A stretch of DNA of 64,000 nt from Montifringilla adamsi (GCA_017590115.1 JAGGNK010015336.1:1650768-1714767), one strand, 5' to 3'. Counted from the first letter of the stretch, positions 10,136 to 24,179 are shown. The notes: generated by a model not told the origin, from the letters alone. Numbers and translations are program-made.

Positions 10136-13100
10136 TCCACTTTGAGCTGGAGGGGAAATGGAGGCATTAAAAACTGATGGGCAATGCAACTGTGGAACAC
10201 CTTCAGCTCTCCTGGCAAGCCTGAATCCATCTTCAGTCAAGCCTCTGCCTTGCTTCTTTGTATTTTAGAAAAACAAGCAAAGAGAAATGTTTCCACAATC
10301 AGGTCACAGCCTTAAGAGGATCAAGTAGGCTTCATGTTAGCTGTAATTTCTGAATTTGAATGGATTTTCAGCACAAATATCGACAATCTCCTGTGCATGT
10401 GAGCATCCTTGAGCATGTTTTTCAGCCTAATGCACTGAAAAGCAATGTGGAAGGATTGTAACCTCTGCACAGATGCTAATCTCAGCAGGCTGTGTTTGCC
10501 TTAGTGTTAGTGGAAAGCTTGGCTATATTTTAATGTGTGCTTGTCAAAGTGCTTGTATTACAGCTGGGACACTTTCCTGGGTCTAGCCCACGCAGCCTCT
10601 GTGTTTGCAGAAAGGATAGGCATGCAATCCATACACCTGCTTTGTCTAAATTTCTGTAATCTTTTTTTCCCCTGCCCCTTCAGTCATTTCCATTTCAGCC
10701 AAATTCAACTTTCTTCAAGCCAGGACACCATTAACAGTGAATTGATGGAAAAAACGACTCTGCTTTTTGCCACCTGCAGACAGCACTTCTCACAGCCGCT
10801 GTGTTAGAGTGGGAAGCAGCAGAAAAGTGACAATTCTGGGTTGGAAAGGTTGCAGAAGGAGTCACTCCTCCAGGGTAGGAAGTGAAACATGAATTCTTGA
10901 GATGTCAGTGTTGATGTTCCAGCACTCATACCTCCTTTCCATCCACTAAATGTTCAAATTGAGTAAATCCTCTACTGAATTTCTCAGCCACTGGAGCTTG
11001 TGTCTTGACTGTCTACACCAGGTACTTCTGGTCCTTTGGTGATGCAATTATCACATCATGTTCCTCTGGGGCTGCAACATCTCGGTGAGGTTTCCTGACT
11101 CAGACATCACATTCATGGCCATAACAAGTGACCCGGATTTCTCCGGCCAGCAACTGCTGTGTGTTGACTACTGGTTACTTTTTCTTTCTGGGAGAGATAA
11201 AAAAGTTGAAAAATGCAAAAAAACCCACCCCAAAACAACACACCAAAAAACCCAACCCCAAAGCCTTTGCAGTTCTAATTCAATATTATTTTTTAAATTT
11301 AGTTTTCCTCCAGTAGAGGCTAAAAATGGAGCACTTTACTCTTCAAGAAGAGTCATTTAATAGCTAGACCAGCACTTGGAATTCACTTGAAGGCACTGAC
11401 TAATTCAGCACATGAGCGAAACTGAAGTTCACTCATACGTGGTAACGCCTTTCTTTTTCCCACACTCATCAAAACCTTGTTTGCCTACTTCACAGATTCC
11501 CCAGGTATGAATAGCCAGTGAAGGCTTCAGAGCAGAAAGAGCTCCGTCCAGAGACTCCAAGGTTGCACTTGCATGTAAAAGAGATGGGGTAGGCTATGAA
11601 GGGAGCTCTACCACCACTGCAGATATCCTGGTTTCTTACAGCTGCCCTCCTACACAGCTGAAGCTCAGTCCTGCTTTCTCAGGCACAGGGCATAGCCCAG
11701 GGCTCTCCTCTGGGCTGAGAACATCGTTAAATCCTTGCAGGCACCACGATCTGGAATGGCATTTTAACCACATCAGGGAAGGCGGGATGGGTCTCCCAGG
11801 GCAGGGCTTCTTCACATGCGGTCCCTGCACTACTGGTGGTCCCCAGCGTGCCTGAAGGTGGTCTGCAGGATGATTGCAATTAAGAAAATGGAACCATACA
11901 CGTTGCATTCCCATGCACATGAGCCAGCAATCAGAAAGGAGAATGAAGTAACAGTAGCAGATAAAGATTTTGAATTTTAGGTCCTGGTGATGGTTCCTTC
12001 GTTGATATTGTTCTCAAATTTTGTGCTTTTTTTTTTTTGTGAAAGAAACTAAATTGATCATTTGGTTTAGGGAAGTTGGTGTGGGGCAGCTGGTTGCCCC
12101 ACTTCATTGGCACTGGAAACCAGGGCTGGTCCATGCAGCAAGAGCCCTGCTGCTGCCAGAAGGTACCTGCAGCCAACCCCACATACCTATTCAAAGCACG
12201 TTCCTTATCCTCATTACAGGACATTCTTGCATAATCTCCCTTGTATGATAAGGAACAGTGCCTACTTTCTGTCTCACGCCCAGGCCTCCAGACTTAGCCA
12301 GGCCTAAGGAAAGGACTATTCTGTGTAACCAGCTCCACCTGGGAGTGTAGACACATCCTAAGGACATGATACTATCTGGATGGGGGGAGAGGGTGCTGCC
12401 CCAGGCATACAGCACTGGGGCTCACAGGCTGGTGTAGAGACAGCAATTTGAAAAGGGTGAGAAACACAGCACTCAGAAATTTCTCTGTGCTTCAGAGGAA
12501 TTTCCTCTTTGGTCCTGTTAGAGAAAAAAACTCACAGTTTTTCTGCTTAATTTCTTTTGTTTGGGGTGACTTTGCTGTTTACTTTGGGGAGGACTTTTGA
12601 ATGGTGCTGCTGAAAATTGACTGAGGGAAGGGGGCTTGCCCACCTTCGCCTCAAAGTGTCTGGATTACCAAAGGAACCTCAAGTAAATTGACCTGGCACC
12701 ATTCAAAGCAGTAGAGTCCCGAGGCTGTACATGGGGTAGACCTCTGCCCCAGCCTTTTGTTCTTCTATGAGATCCGTAGGATTCCACTTGGCTGGTCCTC
12801 CATTCACCCCTCTGTAGATGTTCTCAGTATTGATGAAAGCATCTTTGATGAAGGTTAGCTCAGACTACTTCGATGAAACCTAAAACTTTGGTAAAAAAAC
12901 AAGTACCTGATGCAGGATCTGGCCTTTCCCAGGAGGTTTTGTTGCATTCAGTGATGAATGTGAAAGAAACTCATGGTTCCTGGGATGGTCTAGGAAGAGG
13001 ATGAATTAATCAATTTGCACTTGGGAGCATGGTGGGGAGTAACAGGGCTGTTTTTTCCTTGCAGAAGTGCTTCAGGTGATCCAGCACAGACCTGCACTGT

Positions 13101-13224
13101 TCAGGAGAAAACAGCAATGTGTCTTTAAGCTTAAATTCGAAAGAGTTCTACTCTCAGTCCTCATGGGCCATGGTTTAATACTGGTGGTGGCAGCAGAGTG
13201 AGCAAAGCCTTCTGATGATTTCCT

Positions 13225-13310
13225 CTCCATTTCATGGAAGGTGGAGGCAGGCAAATGTTAAGTGACTTTCCTGAGGTCATGTAGGAAATCAGTAGGGCAG
13301 GAGCTGGGTC
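13225..13310 (+). mobile_element. Possible MIR-like ancient SINE core
   Basis: The order of words GTTAAGTGACTTTCCTGAGG, then TCATGTAGGAAATCAG, then GGCAGGAGCTGGGTC follows the conserved MIR-core layout (TTAAGTGACTTGCCCAAGG, a CACACAGC-type word, then a GCAGAGCTGGGA-type word). Divergence is high, as expected for such old elements in birds. Chance similarity is possible. Confidence 0.4.
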
Positions 13311-15229
13311 ATTAGAGCATCCTTTCTCCAGAATTTAACAAGAAGTGGGCCAGAGGTGCAGGGAACCAATGAGACTTGCCCGAGGTTGCGGGACCATCCC
13401 ATCTCCTGAGGCCCTGACAGCAAGATTATCACTCACTTCCTGTATTTGCACTGCAAAAGGTGAATGGGAAGGGGTGTGTGGGGGAAACAAGCGAGTGCCA
13501 TTAATTGAGTTGAGCTTGACTGGACATGCACAAGCAATCTGGAAAAGGAAATAGTTCTAGTTCTGTCTGGTTCAGCAGAAACTCCGCCCACTGAAGCTTT
13601 CCGGCAGGAAATCAAGTTACAAACATTAAATGATCTGAGCAAATTCTCATACACTGATCCTACCCTGGGGACAGGACACTTTTTCTAGTTGCTTTTTGAG
13701 GCTGTAGTTTGAGATACCTTAACCCTTTCTGCAGTGGCACTTGGAGGGCATCACTGTTTCTTGTGCTGCCCAGGGAGGAGAGATCATAAATAAGAAAAAA
13801 AAAAAAAAAAAAGGATTTACAACTGTTTGGGGTCATTCTTCATCAATAAAGAAGCCCTGAAAGCTGTTTTTATGTAGAGAAAGAAAGGGGAAGTCTGGGG
13901 AGTCATTCTTCTACTTGCTTTTCCTACTGAAAAATTGAGATCTGTTGACAATATGTTTCCTGGAACACCCTAAAGATGACCAAAAAACGTGTGGTTTCTG
14001 GCACCAGCCTGACTGTGCAAGTGAAACCTCTCGATGGAGAAAGGAACCAAATTGTACTTGGACTGTTTCAGACCCTTTGTTTTTCATTAGGAGAAATGTC
14101 TGAGAAGCAATGTGTTGTCATCATAAAAATCCACCTACTGCTTCAGTTAAGGGTTAAAATAAGCTGTAATCTGCATTTAAATGATATGATGACCCTTAAG
14201 GAAATAAACCTTGATGCTTGGTAATAGCCCCGAGATTTAAAACGAAAAAGCACAGAGAGGAGGGGAGCTTTTCTTTTCACAGAATGGGAAGCAAAAAGAA
14301 GCACAGTTCATATTTTTCTCTTTATCCAATTACCGGTAATGTAGATGAATGTCTGACACTGAGGAAAGAGGGGAGGTGGAAACTGCCTGCAGAGACAGCG
14401 AGGGTGTTTTTCACATGCTGGCTGGTTTGGGGGGCTTGCAGCCCCTCAGTGCATTGCTGGAGAGTGGGAGGGTGAGGATGGCCCCTGCAAACAGTGCTTC
14501 CCTCCCGAGCCAGCCGTGTCTCAGGTTTCCTTTCTTTTTGCTCGAAGAAGCAGAGCATCTCCTGATGAAGGTCACAGCTTTGATCCCCACGGCTCGGCTC
14601 GCTCTCGTGTTTATGGATGGCCATTATTAGTAACGCAGGGTAGTGCATGCACTGCTCCGTGTCTGCCCTTGTCTGACTGCAAGGGAGCAGGGGCAGGATA
14701 ACAAAAGAAAGTATAAATATAGCCTTTTTAAAAGCCTGTTAAATGGGAAGAGACTTTTAGGGAGGAGAGAGAAAGAATGAGGTGTGTTACCATAGGAACT
14801 GCCAATACTTTATTTAAGAAGGGCAAAGAAACAAACACCACAAAAAGACGAACCCAAGAGGACCTGGAGATTACTGAAGGAATATGTCAGGATACAGACA
14901 GGAAGGGCCAGGTAAGAGCTGTGAGCTTCTACAAAACTGTGCTGAAAAAATTCGTCTCACTTTACCTCTTGCAAAGTGGTCTGGAAAATGTTACTACGAA
15001 ATGTGTGTTTCCAGCTAGGGAAACTGCATTTCTAGGTTTTTTTAAGGGAGGTGGAGGCTGGAGAAAGGCATGAGAACAAATGTCATGCTGGTGAAATCAT
15101 CAGGAGCAAAGGGCCATGTTACCTCTGACTAATCTGAACCCACTTAGTGCAAACTCATGCTTTTGGTCACCCTGATGTTAGAGGAATAGCAGAGGATATT
15201 CTGATGTGTTGATGATGAGCAATATTTTT
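13311..15229. other. Non-coding stretch, possible conserved segments
   Basis: No coding exon recognised. Positions 14080-14240 and 14640-14760 are AT-rich and motif-dense without repeat signatures, and could be conserved non-coding sequence, but nothing firmer can be said. Confidence 0.35.
13795..13812 (+). repeat. A homopolymer, 18 bases
   Basis: Uninterrupted A run with no recognisable retroposon body to its left. Confidence 0.9.
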
Positions 15230-15285
15230 GATGATGATGATGATGATGATGAGGAGGAGGAGGAGGAGGAGGATGGTGATGATGA
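15230..15285 (+). repeat. GAT/GAG trinucleotide microsatellite
   Basis: A GAT run (15230-15250) changes to GAG/GGA units (15251-15272) and back to GAT-like units up to the CR1 junction. The 5'-truncated CR1 copy begins right at its end. Confidence 0.9.
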
Positions 15286-15442
15286 CATGGTTGCCCCATC
15301 CCTGGAATTGTTCAAAGCCAAGTTGGACAGGACCCTGAGCCATCTGGTCTAGTGAAAGGTGTCCCCATCCATGGCAGGGAGTTGGAATGAGATGGTCCCT
15401 TCCAACCCAAACCACTCTATAACTCTATGATTCCCTGTTATT
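15286..15442 (+). mobile_element. CR1 LINE 3'-end fragment
   Basis: Plus-orientation CR1 tail of about 155 bases: GCCCCATCCCTGGAATTGTTC, AGCCAAGTTGGACAGG, AGTGAAAGGTGTCCC, CCTTCCAACCCAAACCACTC and a degenerate octamer tail. The 5' end is truncated at the microsatellite. Confidence 0.92.
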
Positions 15443-16321
15443 TATTGTTCCTTTTCCCCCACAGGAAAGCTCTCACTGGGTCAGCAAATACTGAGGAGTG
15501 AGAGTTCTTCCAGCTGTGATGGACAATAATGCTGTCTGTCTTCCTTATCCCAGCTGCTGTCTTCACTTCTCAAATGTTTACTCTAGGTTTATGTATTTCA
15601 TAGGTAAAACAGCTGATTGTAACAATTCACCTTCATTTTTCCCATGCCCAGAAGATGCATCCTGCCTGAAGACCACCTTATGCTAAATGCTGCACATTCA
15701 TAGGACAGAAGGATGCTTTCTGGTCTGAAAAGAACTCAACACCAGGAGAGAAACAGCAGATAGAAGAGCAGGTGTGGTGATACTCGGAAAAAAAATGCAA
15801 CAGGACTGTCCCACTCTTGGTTTCAGAACCTCAAAGACCAGAAGCAACTCAAAAGTCCCTGCAGTTGAGGTCTCTCTTGCTGTTTTGTTTTTAATCTTTT
15901 AGTTTCTAAATCAGTGTAAGGATTTTCTAGTTCCTGACTTGTAATTTTGAAAACTTCAGGTCTGGTACTACTGGAAGAGTTCAAATAATGGAGAAGCCAC
16001 GAAGAGAGAGCAAGTGTCTCTGGGAGGAGAGCTAAGAATTGCAAAAATTGTTATTTATTTTACTAAGTGCACCAACAGCTTTACCAGAGAGAGAGAAACA
16101 GTTGCAAAAGCCTCCTGCCTCTCTGCAGTGGAGGAAGGACACTGGAACTTCTATCTTTTTGGCTTCATGGTAACATGTAAAGCAAATTCTGTATTTGCAC
16201 AACGGAGCAGGAGGCTTTCTGTTGGGTTTCTATCAAGAGGCCCCTTCCTCTGGCTGAAAAGGAGGCAGATTATTTTTAAAGCTATGGAGTATGAGCTGAA
16301 AGCCCTATTTCTCCTTAGAGT
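15443..16321. other. Non-coding stretch, nothing recognised
   Basis: Ordinary unique-looking sequence. A 107-codon open frame at 16014-16337 runs into the CR1 copy and has no domain signature. Confidence 0.4.
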
Positions 16322-16500
16322 AATCATAGAAGCATAGAATTATTTGAGCTGGAAGGGTCCCTAAAGATTATCTTATTCAAACCCCTCTACCAGGGGCAGG
16401 GACCCCTTCCACTAGCCCAGGTTACTCAAAGCCCCATCAAACCTGGTTCTGAACATTTCCAAATCTGAAAGTTTGTTCTCAATTTATTTCTCCAACACCT
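16322..16500 (-). mobile_element. CR1 LINE 3'-end fragment
   Basis: Minus-orientation CR1. The plus strand reads ATCATAGAAGCATAGAATTA, then GAGCTGGAAGGGTCCCTAAAG, a CCAGGTTACTCAAAGCCCC word and a decaying remainder. Diverged relative to others in the window. Confidence 0.88.
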
Positions 16501-19500
16501 CTCTGCTCACTGAGTGCATTGCAGCAGCGGCACCACAGCAGCACCACCACATTACTGATCCGCTGGGTGAAGTCTGAGGCACAGCTTGAAGGGCTGATGC
16601 TTCTGTGAGCCCATTAACACAGACATGTTTGGCAGGGGATGGAAATGAATGAATCCAAAAAATGCCTTAGGTTACCTAACTCAGGCCAGTTTTTGTGCAA
16701 AGCCAAACCTATGGGTGTCATATTTATTTTTAGGTTTTGAGCTAAATTCCCTTCATTTTCTCCCTCAAAGCAAGGGGCGAATCAGAACCCGACTGCTCCA
16801 CTTTCTACATTTCCCTGACCCTATGGAGAGTTATCCCATATGCCCACCCATGCATGAGAAATTCAGGGTGAGCATTTTCGGAAGGTTTCACACAGCCTTT
16901 GATGTGTCCCAGCCTGGGAAATTTGTCCTCCTCCTGCTTCCCAGCTTGGAAGGTCTCACTGTGGTATCTGCAAGAGATAACGCTCCCTTTTGCAGTCTGC
17001 ACTCCGGGTCAGTCTGACTGCTTGCTGTGGGACTGCAAAAGGGATATTTCCCTCCAGATATTGCAGAAGGGCCCTCTTGGAGAGGCTGGCCAGCCTGCAG
17101 AGCTGGGCAGGCCACACCACTCCTCCCTTCTCACAGAGATTGAGTTATGCCAGGCTTTGACCTAAGTGAAACTGCTGACGGTCACAGGGATTTGACTAAT
17201 CTCCTTAGGTCGCTGTGAAATTTGTGATTCCTTTTAGGGAATAGAACTTTTTTTATTATTTTCTTTTTTTTCCCTTTGGGCTAACTTGCAATGTAAAAAT
17301 AAACTGGAGCCCATGGTGGGAGATTAATTTCCTCCCGAGCTCAGGAAGGGCAGTCAGTCAATGCAAGATCCTCCTGGCCCATTACAGGAGGATGCTGCTC
17401 CTGGATTCATTCCTGGAGACAGCTGCTGTCCGACCTTACTGTAAGACTTCCTTCCCCTGTGCTCTCCTCCTAGCCCTGTGGGGTCTGAGTGCAGCCCCTG
17501 GGCTCAGCCCAAGACACTTCCTTCCCCCCCGGCTCTGCTCTGCCTCAGAGCCCTCAACCAGCAATACTTCTGGGGCTGGGGAGCTGAAATGATAAAATCC
17601 TAATTTCTAACCATATTTGACCTATTTTCTACTGAAGGGAGAGCCCACATCTCCACAGGTATCCAACATCCAGGGGCTTGTGAGTAATTTTGTCTCCATT
17701 TTCATGGCTCAGAGAGCTTCTTTGCAGCCTCCTCCCAGGGTAGTTGTGTCCATTCTGTGCAGAAACCCCCATTCCTGTAGTTTTCCCAGCATGCTCCTGC
17801 CCTTTCCAGAACTTGGGAGGGTTTGCCTCATGCCCATGATACATCTTCTACTTGATCAGCATTAGCCCACCTTTCCTGGCTCTCTGATCCTTCCTGACCC
17901 AAATTACATTTAAGGTCTATTTCATTATAAATTCCTCAAACACCCTGAGAAGAATTGCAGTTTGGTATTGTGCTCTTGTACCCAAACCTCTGCAGAAACC
18001 CTAGACCCTTGTGGAGGTTTTGTACATGGGTGACAAAGAAACCTCCACAAACTGCTCAATGGTTGCTGCACAATGCTTGTATTAGTCAAATAATTAAGAA
18101 GTGGCTGCTCACAGAAATGCCAGAGCCTGGCTCATTTTTTTGCTTTGCTCCAGGGGTTCCTGTTTCTGGACATTCCCATGAATTAAATTGAGTGAGCTGG
18201 CAGGGAAGAAACAGTCTCTCAATGTTGGCATGAAAAGCCTACCACAAATTCATCTGTCATTGTCCTTCTGCTTTGAAAGTTTTAAGCCCTTCAATTAGGG
18301 AGAAATGACAATATCCAGAGTGGGATTCCTTTGCTCTTATTTTGGCATATAGAGTTGAGATGTCTGGCTTTGGATGAACTAGTCACCGTTGGCTCCCTTC
18401 GTTGCCAATGCAGAAAAATAGGAAGAACCAGAGTGTGATTCAATCTACAATAGTGTCTGAGAGAGGTCAGATGAATCACAGACTGTAAAGGAAGCTCAAT
18501 GTGTGTCGCCAGACATAAGATTCTACATTTTAGAGGTCTAAATTTAAGCAGAATGAATTCTACTCCTGTGACTCAGGTGGTAGATCATGCTGCAATGACA
18601 AACTGACCGTGCTGAGTAATGCAGCTCTGATTTCGTGACTTACCTTCACCCCTGCCTCTTTGCCTTGCCTGTGTAAAGGTGTAGCACTGTGCTGTTGATT
18701 CATTTATTGGCCCTCACAGTGACAGGACTGTGCCAGGTAGCATCCAGATGGGCACAGAGCACGTCTTCTGGGGCTGCAACCATTCAGCCTTACCTTGTGC
18801 CTTCAGGTTGCTACATATTCTGTCCTCTAAGACAAGGCATCTCTGAATTAATAAAAGTGCTGAAGCATAAAGTCACAGGCAAGGTCTGAAGAGCTCAAGA
18901 CTGCCACACTGAGAGGTCAAGAACAGGCTGAGGACTCATGGTGTCTGGGGAAGCTGGGGAGAGGGCCTGGGATAAGAGCAAGGAGGTGAATGTTGTAGGG
19001 GTGAACATGTGAACACGAGTAATTAAAGGCACAAGATAACAAGAGAAAATATTGGACTCATGAAGAGTTGGGTTCAAAGGTAGGCTTGGGACCACCATGT
19101 AATCTACCCTGTCACAGGGTGTCACATCTGGGTTCCTAAAACCCAAATAATGAAAGAGGTGATTTTCCTGGAGACTTTGCTGCTTGTTTCCTGATCCTTG
19201 GATCTGTGTCCAGCAGTTCACATGGTTTATTGTGCAACCAGCAGCATTGCCTCCCTGTGAGCTGCAGCGATGGGGATTTTATTCTCACAGTGCATTACTA
19301 GAAGTTCTTTTAACGTTTTCCCTAGAATTCCCTGGTTAGGTTATCCCTAGAAATCACCAGCTGGGAAGCAGGATTAACAAGCAGTTGTGTCCTCCTTCTC
19401 TGAACCTCAAGGGCATGTCATTGACGCCACTCTGCTCCAGGGCCCTGCTTCCCTGGTGGGAATCTGTTTCTTGTTCCCTGTGATATGTGGCAATCCTCCG

Positions 19501-19876
19501 CATTTGAAATAGATGTGCCAGACTGTGACAGGGAAAAGTGCCTTGGGCAGGGCAGATTGGAGAGAGCTGGCAGGGACCAGAGTCACAGGGTGTCTCTTGG
19601 GTGCATTTCTGCCTCTCTTGCTTCTTCTGACAGGGAGAAGAGGACATGGCTCAGGGCTGTGCTCCTCTGTCTGAGCCAAGGACGTGGAGAATCTGTGCTT
19701 GTGCCTCTGGGGATGTGTTCAGAGCAGGGACATGGTGCAGACAAAGAGGACAGCAGAACCTGTCTAGGTGCTGCTACCAGGTAGCACTATCCAGGAGGGG
19801 AAGGTGGTTTTGCAACAGGTATTAAGGGGCTCAAATTCAGATGTAACCTGTTCAATGATGAGCCTCTGGCAGGATG
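16501..19876. other. Gene-poor stretch, nothing firmly recognised
   Basis: No CR1, LTR or coding signature. The 122-codon open frame at 16649-17017 and smaller ones have no domain signature and overlap frames on the other strand. T-rich words occur near 17249-17272. Confidence 0.4.
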
Positions 19877-20062
19877 GAGGGGACACTTTGCCCTATACCA
19901 CGTTGCTCCAAGCCGCATCCAACCTGGCCTTGGAACACTTCCAGGGATGGGGCATCCACAAATTCTCTGGGCAACCTGTGCCAGGGCCTCACCACCCTTA
20001 CTGTAAAGAATTCTTTCCTAATGTCTAATCTAAATCTATTCTGGTTCAAATTAAAGCCACTT
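19877..20062 (-). mobile_element. CR1 LINE 3'-region fragment lacking the tail
   Basis: Minus-orientation CR1 with the plus-strand words CGTTGCTCCAAGCCGCATCC, TTCCAGGGATGGGGCATCC, CTCTGGGCAACCTGTGCC and TTCCTAATGTCTAATCTAAA. The terminal octamer portion is missing, so the copy has lost both ends. Confidence 0.88.
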
Positions 20063-23000
20063 AAATGGCCTCTCTAGTCACTGAGTCCTCTCCTGGCTTG
20101 TGCCACTGCTGTCTGCAGGTCCTTGAGACTCACCTGGAACTTCTTTGCTCATGGTCTGGGCCAGTCCTGCCTAAAAGCTGTAGAGTCAAGCAAGTTCAGT
20201 TGTTTGCCCCAAGTGCTCAGACAGGGCCAGCTGGGCCAGGAGGATGTTCCACTATCTCCTGTTGTGAGGTTCTTAAAAAAACCAGAAGCTTTTCTTCTTC
20301 CACAAAGCCTAAGAGACTCTGAATACTTTAATTCATGCTAGCTATTAGTACAGTGATAATTAAATAATGATGAATGCTCCAGAGGGAAGTGCTCACTAGA
20401 TACATGACCTTGCTGCTTGAAATTGTCCCTTCCTTTCTGCTCATAATGCTGGTATAGCTCCAATTAACCTTTGAACTTCTGAATAGATCCACATAATCCC
20501 AAATAGGTTTCCATGCCAATCTGGTGGAGACTTATGGGAAAGAGCAATGCCTTAAATTGCAAGCTGCTTGGTATGGGAAAAACTCCTTCCCATTTCCTCA
20601 TTCTTTGTAGCTTTGAGTTACTGATTGTTTGGTGTAAACACATGTTGGGTGGTGCATTAGGCTGTGGTGAAGCTGGAATTTTATCCTGAAATATGTATGT
20701 GGTGATAGGATCATTATTCATCCCTACATGCCATACCTGCTCCTGTGGGCACAACTTGTTTTGTCAGTGGATGCTGAAGGCGTGGAGTAGTGAAGAAGTT
20801 TGGATCCTGGAGGAATGGGTCAGCTTCCCATGAAGTGGTTTGTGGTACTCCACACCTGAAATGGACTCTGTTTTCAGGGTGCTGAGATGATGAGTGCGTC
20901 AAGAAGTCAAACCCTTTTACCACAGAAGGACAAAGGTTTGGAGGTCTGGGCTCTGTGTCCAAGTGCTCTGCTGCTGGCTGGGTGATGTGTCTTTAAAAGG
21001 CACCAAGATCCTGATCCAAATGTTCTTGTCTCACAGCAGTAAAAGTTGAGTTATTCCTGGGAGCGCTTTGCTGCCTAAGGGGGAGAAGGATCTGAACCAC
21101 AGATAACCACCTCCACCTGAAAGTGTCAGCCTGTGCAGAGGAGTTCAGCTGGCAGGAGAACCTCTGATGGAAGCAGTGAGTTGAATGCAGGGATTTGGAG
21201 CCATTCATCCTGTGCTCCCATGTGTTTGTGTCTCCCCTCAGTTCCCACGCCTCTGCACTTCCTTGTTTAGCTCAGGCCCGGAAGCAAAACTGCTGAAATG
21301 CAAGGAGGAAAATTATTCTCATGGTGTTTCCAGTCCAAACAGAACCAGGAGGGAGAGAGGAAATCTCATGAGAAAGCTTGACAGATTTTCAGCCTGGTCC
21401 CACTCAGAGTTGTGGAGCTTCTGGTGGTTCATCTGAGCCTCTGGGTCCAGAGCTCTCACCACATTTCCATGTGCCTGGAAGTCCCACAGCACCACATGGG
21501 GATGACAGCAGAGCTGATGTCCAGGGCTCTCCTGCAATCCCATGGGTCTCAGCTTTCCTCTGATCCAGCCCAGATTCAGTGAGGAGCGAAGTGTTTGCTG
21601 CTTGTTCCCACCATGGACAAGGATGGTGAGGCTGTGGGTTACCTCTGCAAGTGGGAGATTTTTCTGCTGGAAATGAAGCTCCTCCTTTCCTCACACTCAG
21701 GCAGGATATCCAAGATGGAACCAGAGGTTTTGATCTGGAAAGCAAGCCCAGTGCTCTGCAATAGCACCAGACCTCCGGGTATCTCCTCAGATATCTCCAC
21801 ATTTCCCCATGTGAGATGTGTGGTCCATCTAGGGAAGAGGTGGTTTGGAAGGGCTGTCCTGGAGCATCTCTTTTGTATACAGAGTCCTAGAAATTGGCAC
21901 CAGTGCAGTCTCCTGACAGTGTGGGAGAGGATATCAAGGAATGAGTTGGATGTTGCATCCAGGCACTGTCAGACACTGTGCTAGGATGTGGGTAGAGCAA
22001 GAAGCACCCGTTCACCCTTGGATGATGCCTCCTGAAGCCAGGATGGTCAGCTCTGGGCATTGCTGTTTTACCCAGTGCCACCCTAATCCCTGTCCTTGCT
22101 CACATCCTTTGGATGCCTGATGTTGTTTGCCTTGATTTCCTCCCCAGCAGTGGTGTGTGCTGGCTAATTGCAGACTGTGCTAAATCAAAGAGTATTTCCT
22201 GTGTATTTGACTGTAAATTTGTCACCTCTTGCTGAATGATGGTGGCAATCAGGAGCTTGCTGCATCCCCAGCTTTTGTTTTGCAGTGCAGCCAATGCAGC
22301 AGCAATTAATCCCCCAGCAAACACAGCAGAGGTGAATTCAGCACTGCTGGGGACAGAGATAATCTTGGGATAATTTATAATTGTAAAGCCATGCTCAGGG
22401 CAAGAGAGACCTCTGGGACTTGCTTTGCTTTTCGTTTCAGAGGGAAGGCTGACTGAGTGACAGAGAGCTGGCATTAGCTGGTGTATTTGTCCTGTTTGCA
22501 TTGGACCACTTCCATCTTCTGGCAAGGAGGGACTGGCTTTGTGATGAATTTTATCTCACACAGGAGAGATGAGCAGTCTGAAGATGGTCTCAGCTGAGCA
22601 GTGGCAGAAAGGCAAGCTCTGATTCTTCCCTGTTGTAACTGTGAACAACTTGCCCCAAAATGGTAGATAATCCCTATCCCCAATAGCAGGGATTCATGCT
22701 TGCTACCTTGAGGATCCCTAAAGACCCCCAGGAGTGATGTTCTGCCATTTCTTTGGATATATAAGGACCCCAGGGAGCAGCTTTTAGTGGAGGTGCTTCA
22801 GTCAAGTGTGTTTTAAAGTCCCCTGAGGCCACCTTAGCACAGGTCTCAGTCGCATCATCAGGTACGAACATGCTCCTACACAAAAACCCTCTGGGATGCT
22901 GCTGGGGGAGAAAATTCTTCATTGAATGTGGATTTTCTCCTTGCTTCTCAGCCCAGCATTCATGGGAATGTTTTCCTTCCCAGGAGGACAGGGGTATGGG

Positions 23001-24179
23001 CTTGCCTGGGAAGCACTGAAGAAATCCTGGGTTCTCATTTCTCCAACGAGGTGAACACAAGTTGTTTCAATGTGTGAATCCATTTCACAGGTGTTCCTTG
23101 GAACAGATAAACATCACCAGCATTTTTTTAACCCACGGATGGAGACATTTAGTCTCCACAATGTTATGAGCCAGAGCCAAAGCTCTGCAGACCTGTGGGG
23201 AAGTTGGTGATGTGTTGTGTACTTAAAGTGTTATTTTAGGGTCTAATGGACTAATATTAGGAATGGTACCCAAACATTCACTGAAGGTACTGGGAATGTT
23301 TAGCAGATATGTTTTGGAGGGGCTTTTCTCCCCTTAGTGACCTATAACAGGGCTGTTTCATGGTGAGGATTAGGGATGATGAGGCAGAGCAAGACTGGGT
23401 GTTCAGACTTGTACGATAAAGTGGGAGAGTCAACAGGGTAGGAAATACACACACACTCTTACAAAAACAAGTGAAGGGCAGGTAATTAAATGACCATTTT
23501 ACAAACACATGACAGGTAATGAAGGAAATGAATATCAGCCATTAGGGACTGGTCAAGAGAAAACTTTGGGATCAATCAAATTCCATTTGCAGCAGTTTTC
23601 TGGAGAGATGCAGTGGCTGCCTTGGCTCCAGCAGGGCTTTCATCGGTAATCTTCTAAAACAGCTGAAGCACAACTCAGATGCTTTTTAGCAGGACTTCTG
23701 AGAAGGATGGTGATGGTGAACACGGGTTTGCAGGCAGGGTGGATGAATCCAGAGGAGGACTATTCATTCTGCTGGACATGCGGAGTCAGGAAGGACTGAG
23801 AAAAGCACTGGAGGATGAGATTGGGAAGGAGGAGGACCCTCAGTTTGTGGAATAATGGCCTGTCCAAAGTGGGGTGAGATTCAGTCAGGAGGCATGTGGG
23901 GTGGAATAAGGCAGGAGGAACAGTCAGCTGCACAAAGACAGGATGGGGAGCAACCGGTTTGGGCAATGGGTTAGAGGCACTGTGAGTCAGGAAATCCACC
24001 CTCTGGAGAGAGCAAAGAGCATACTGGGAAGTGTAAACAAGCACATCACCTACTAGTAAACTCTGAGTTTACTACTTGGAAGTGGGGCAAGGTATTTCTG
24101 GATCTAAGTCTAGAACATGGTGATGGAAAGATCTCAGAAATTGGTTTAAAGAACTGCGGTTTTTAGCTGAAAAGGAGAA
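20063..24179. other. Gene-poor stretch, nothing firmly recognised
   Basis: About 4.1 kb without recognised repeats or exons. A 141-codon minus-strand open frame (22100-22525) and a 132-codon one (21404-21802) were considered; both lack splice context or a recognisable domain. Confidence 0.4.

Larger units (their letters stand above)
8931..13224. other. Gene-poor stretch with minor repeats
   Basis: Apart from the CR1 scrap at 10098, the CA/A tract at 9569 and a short T run near 12028-12038, no repeat family, exon or RNA gene was recognised. Open frames are all below about 100 codons with no domain signature. Confidence 0.4.

Noticed and set aside
22100..22525. A 141-codon minus-strand open frame
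   Set aside because: No domain, repeat or splice context. Frames of this length are expected by chance in 64 kb.
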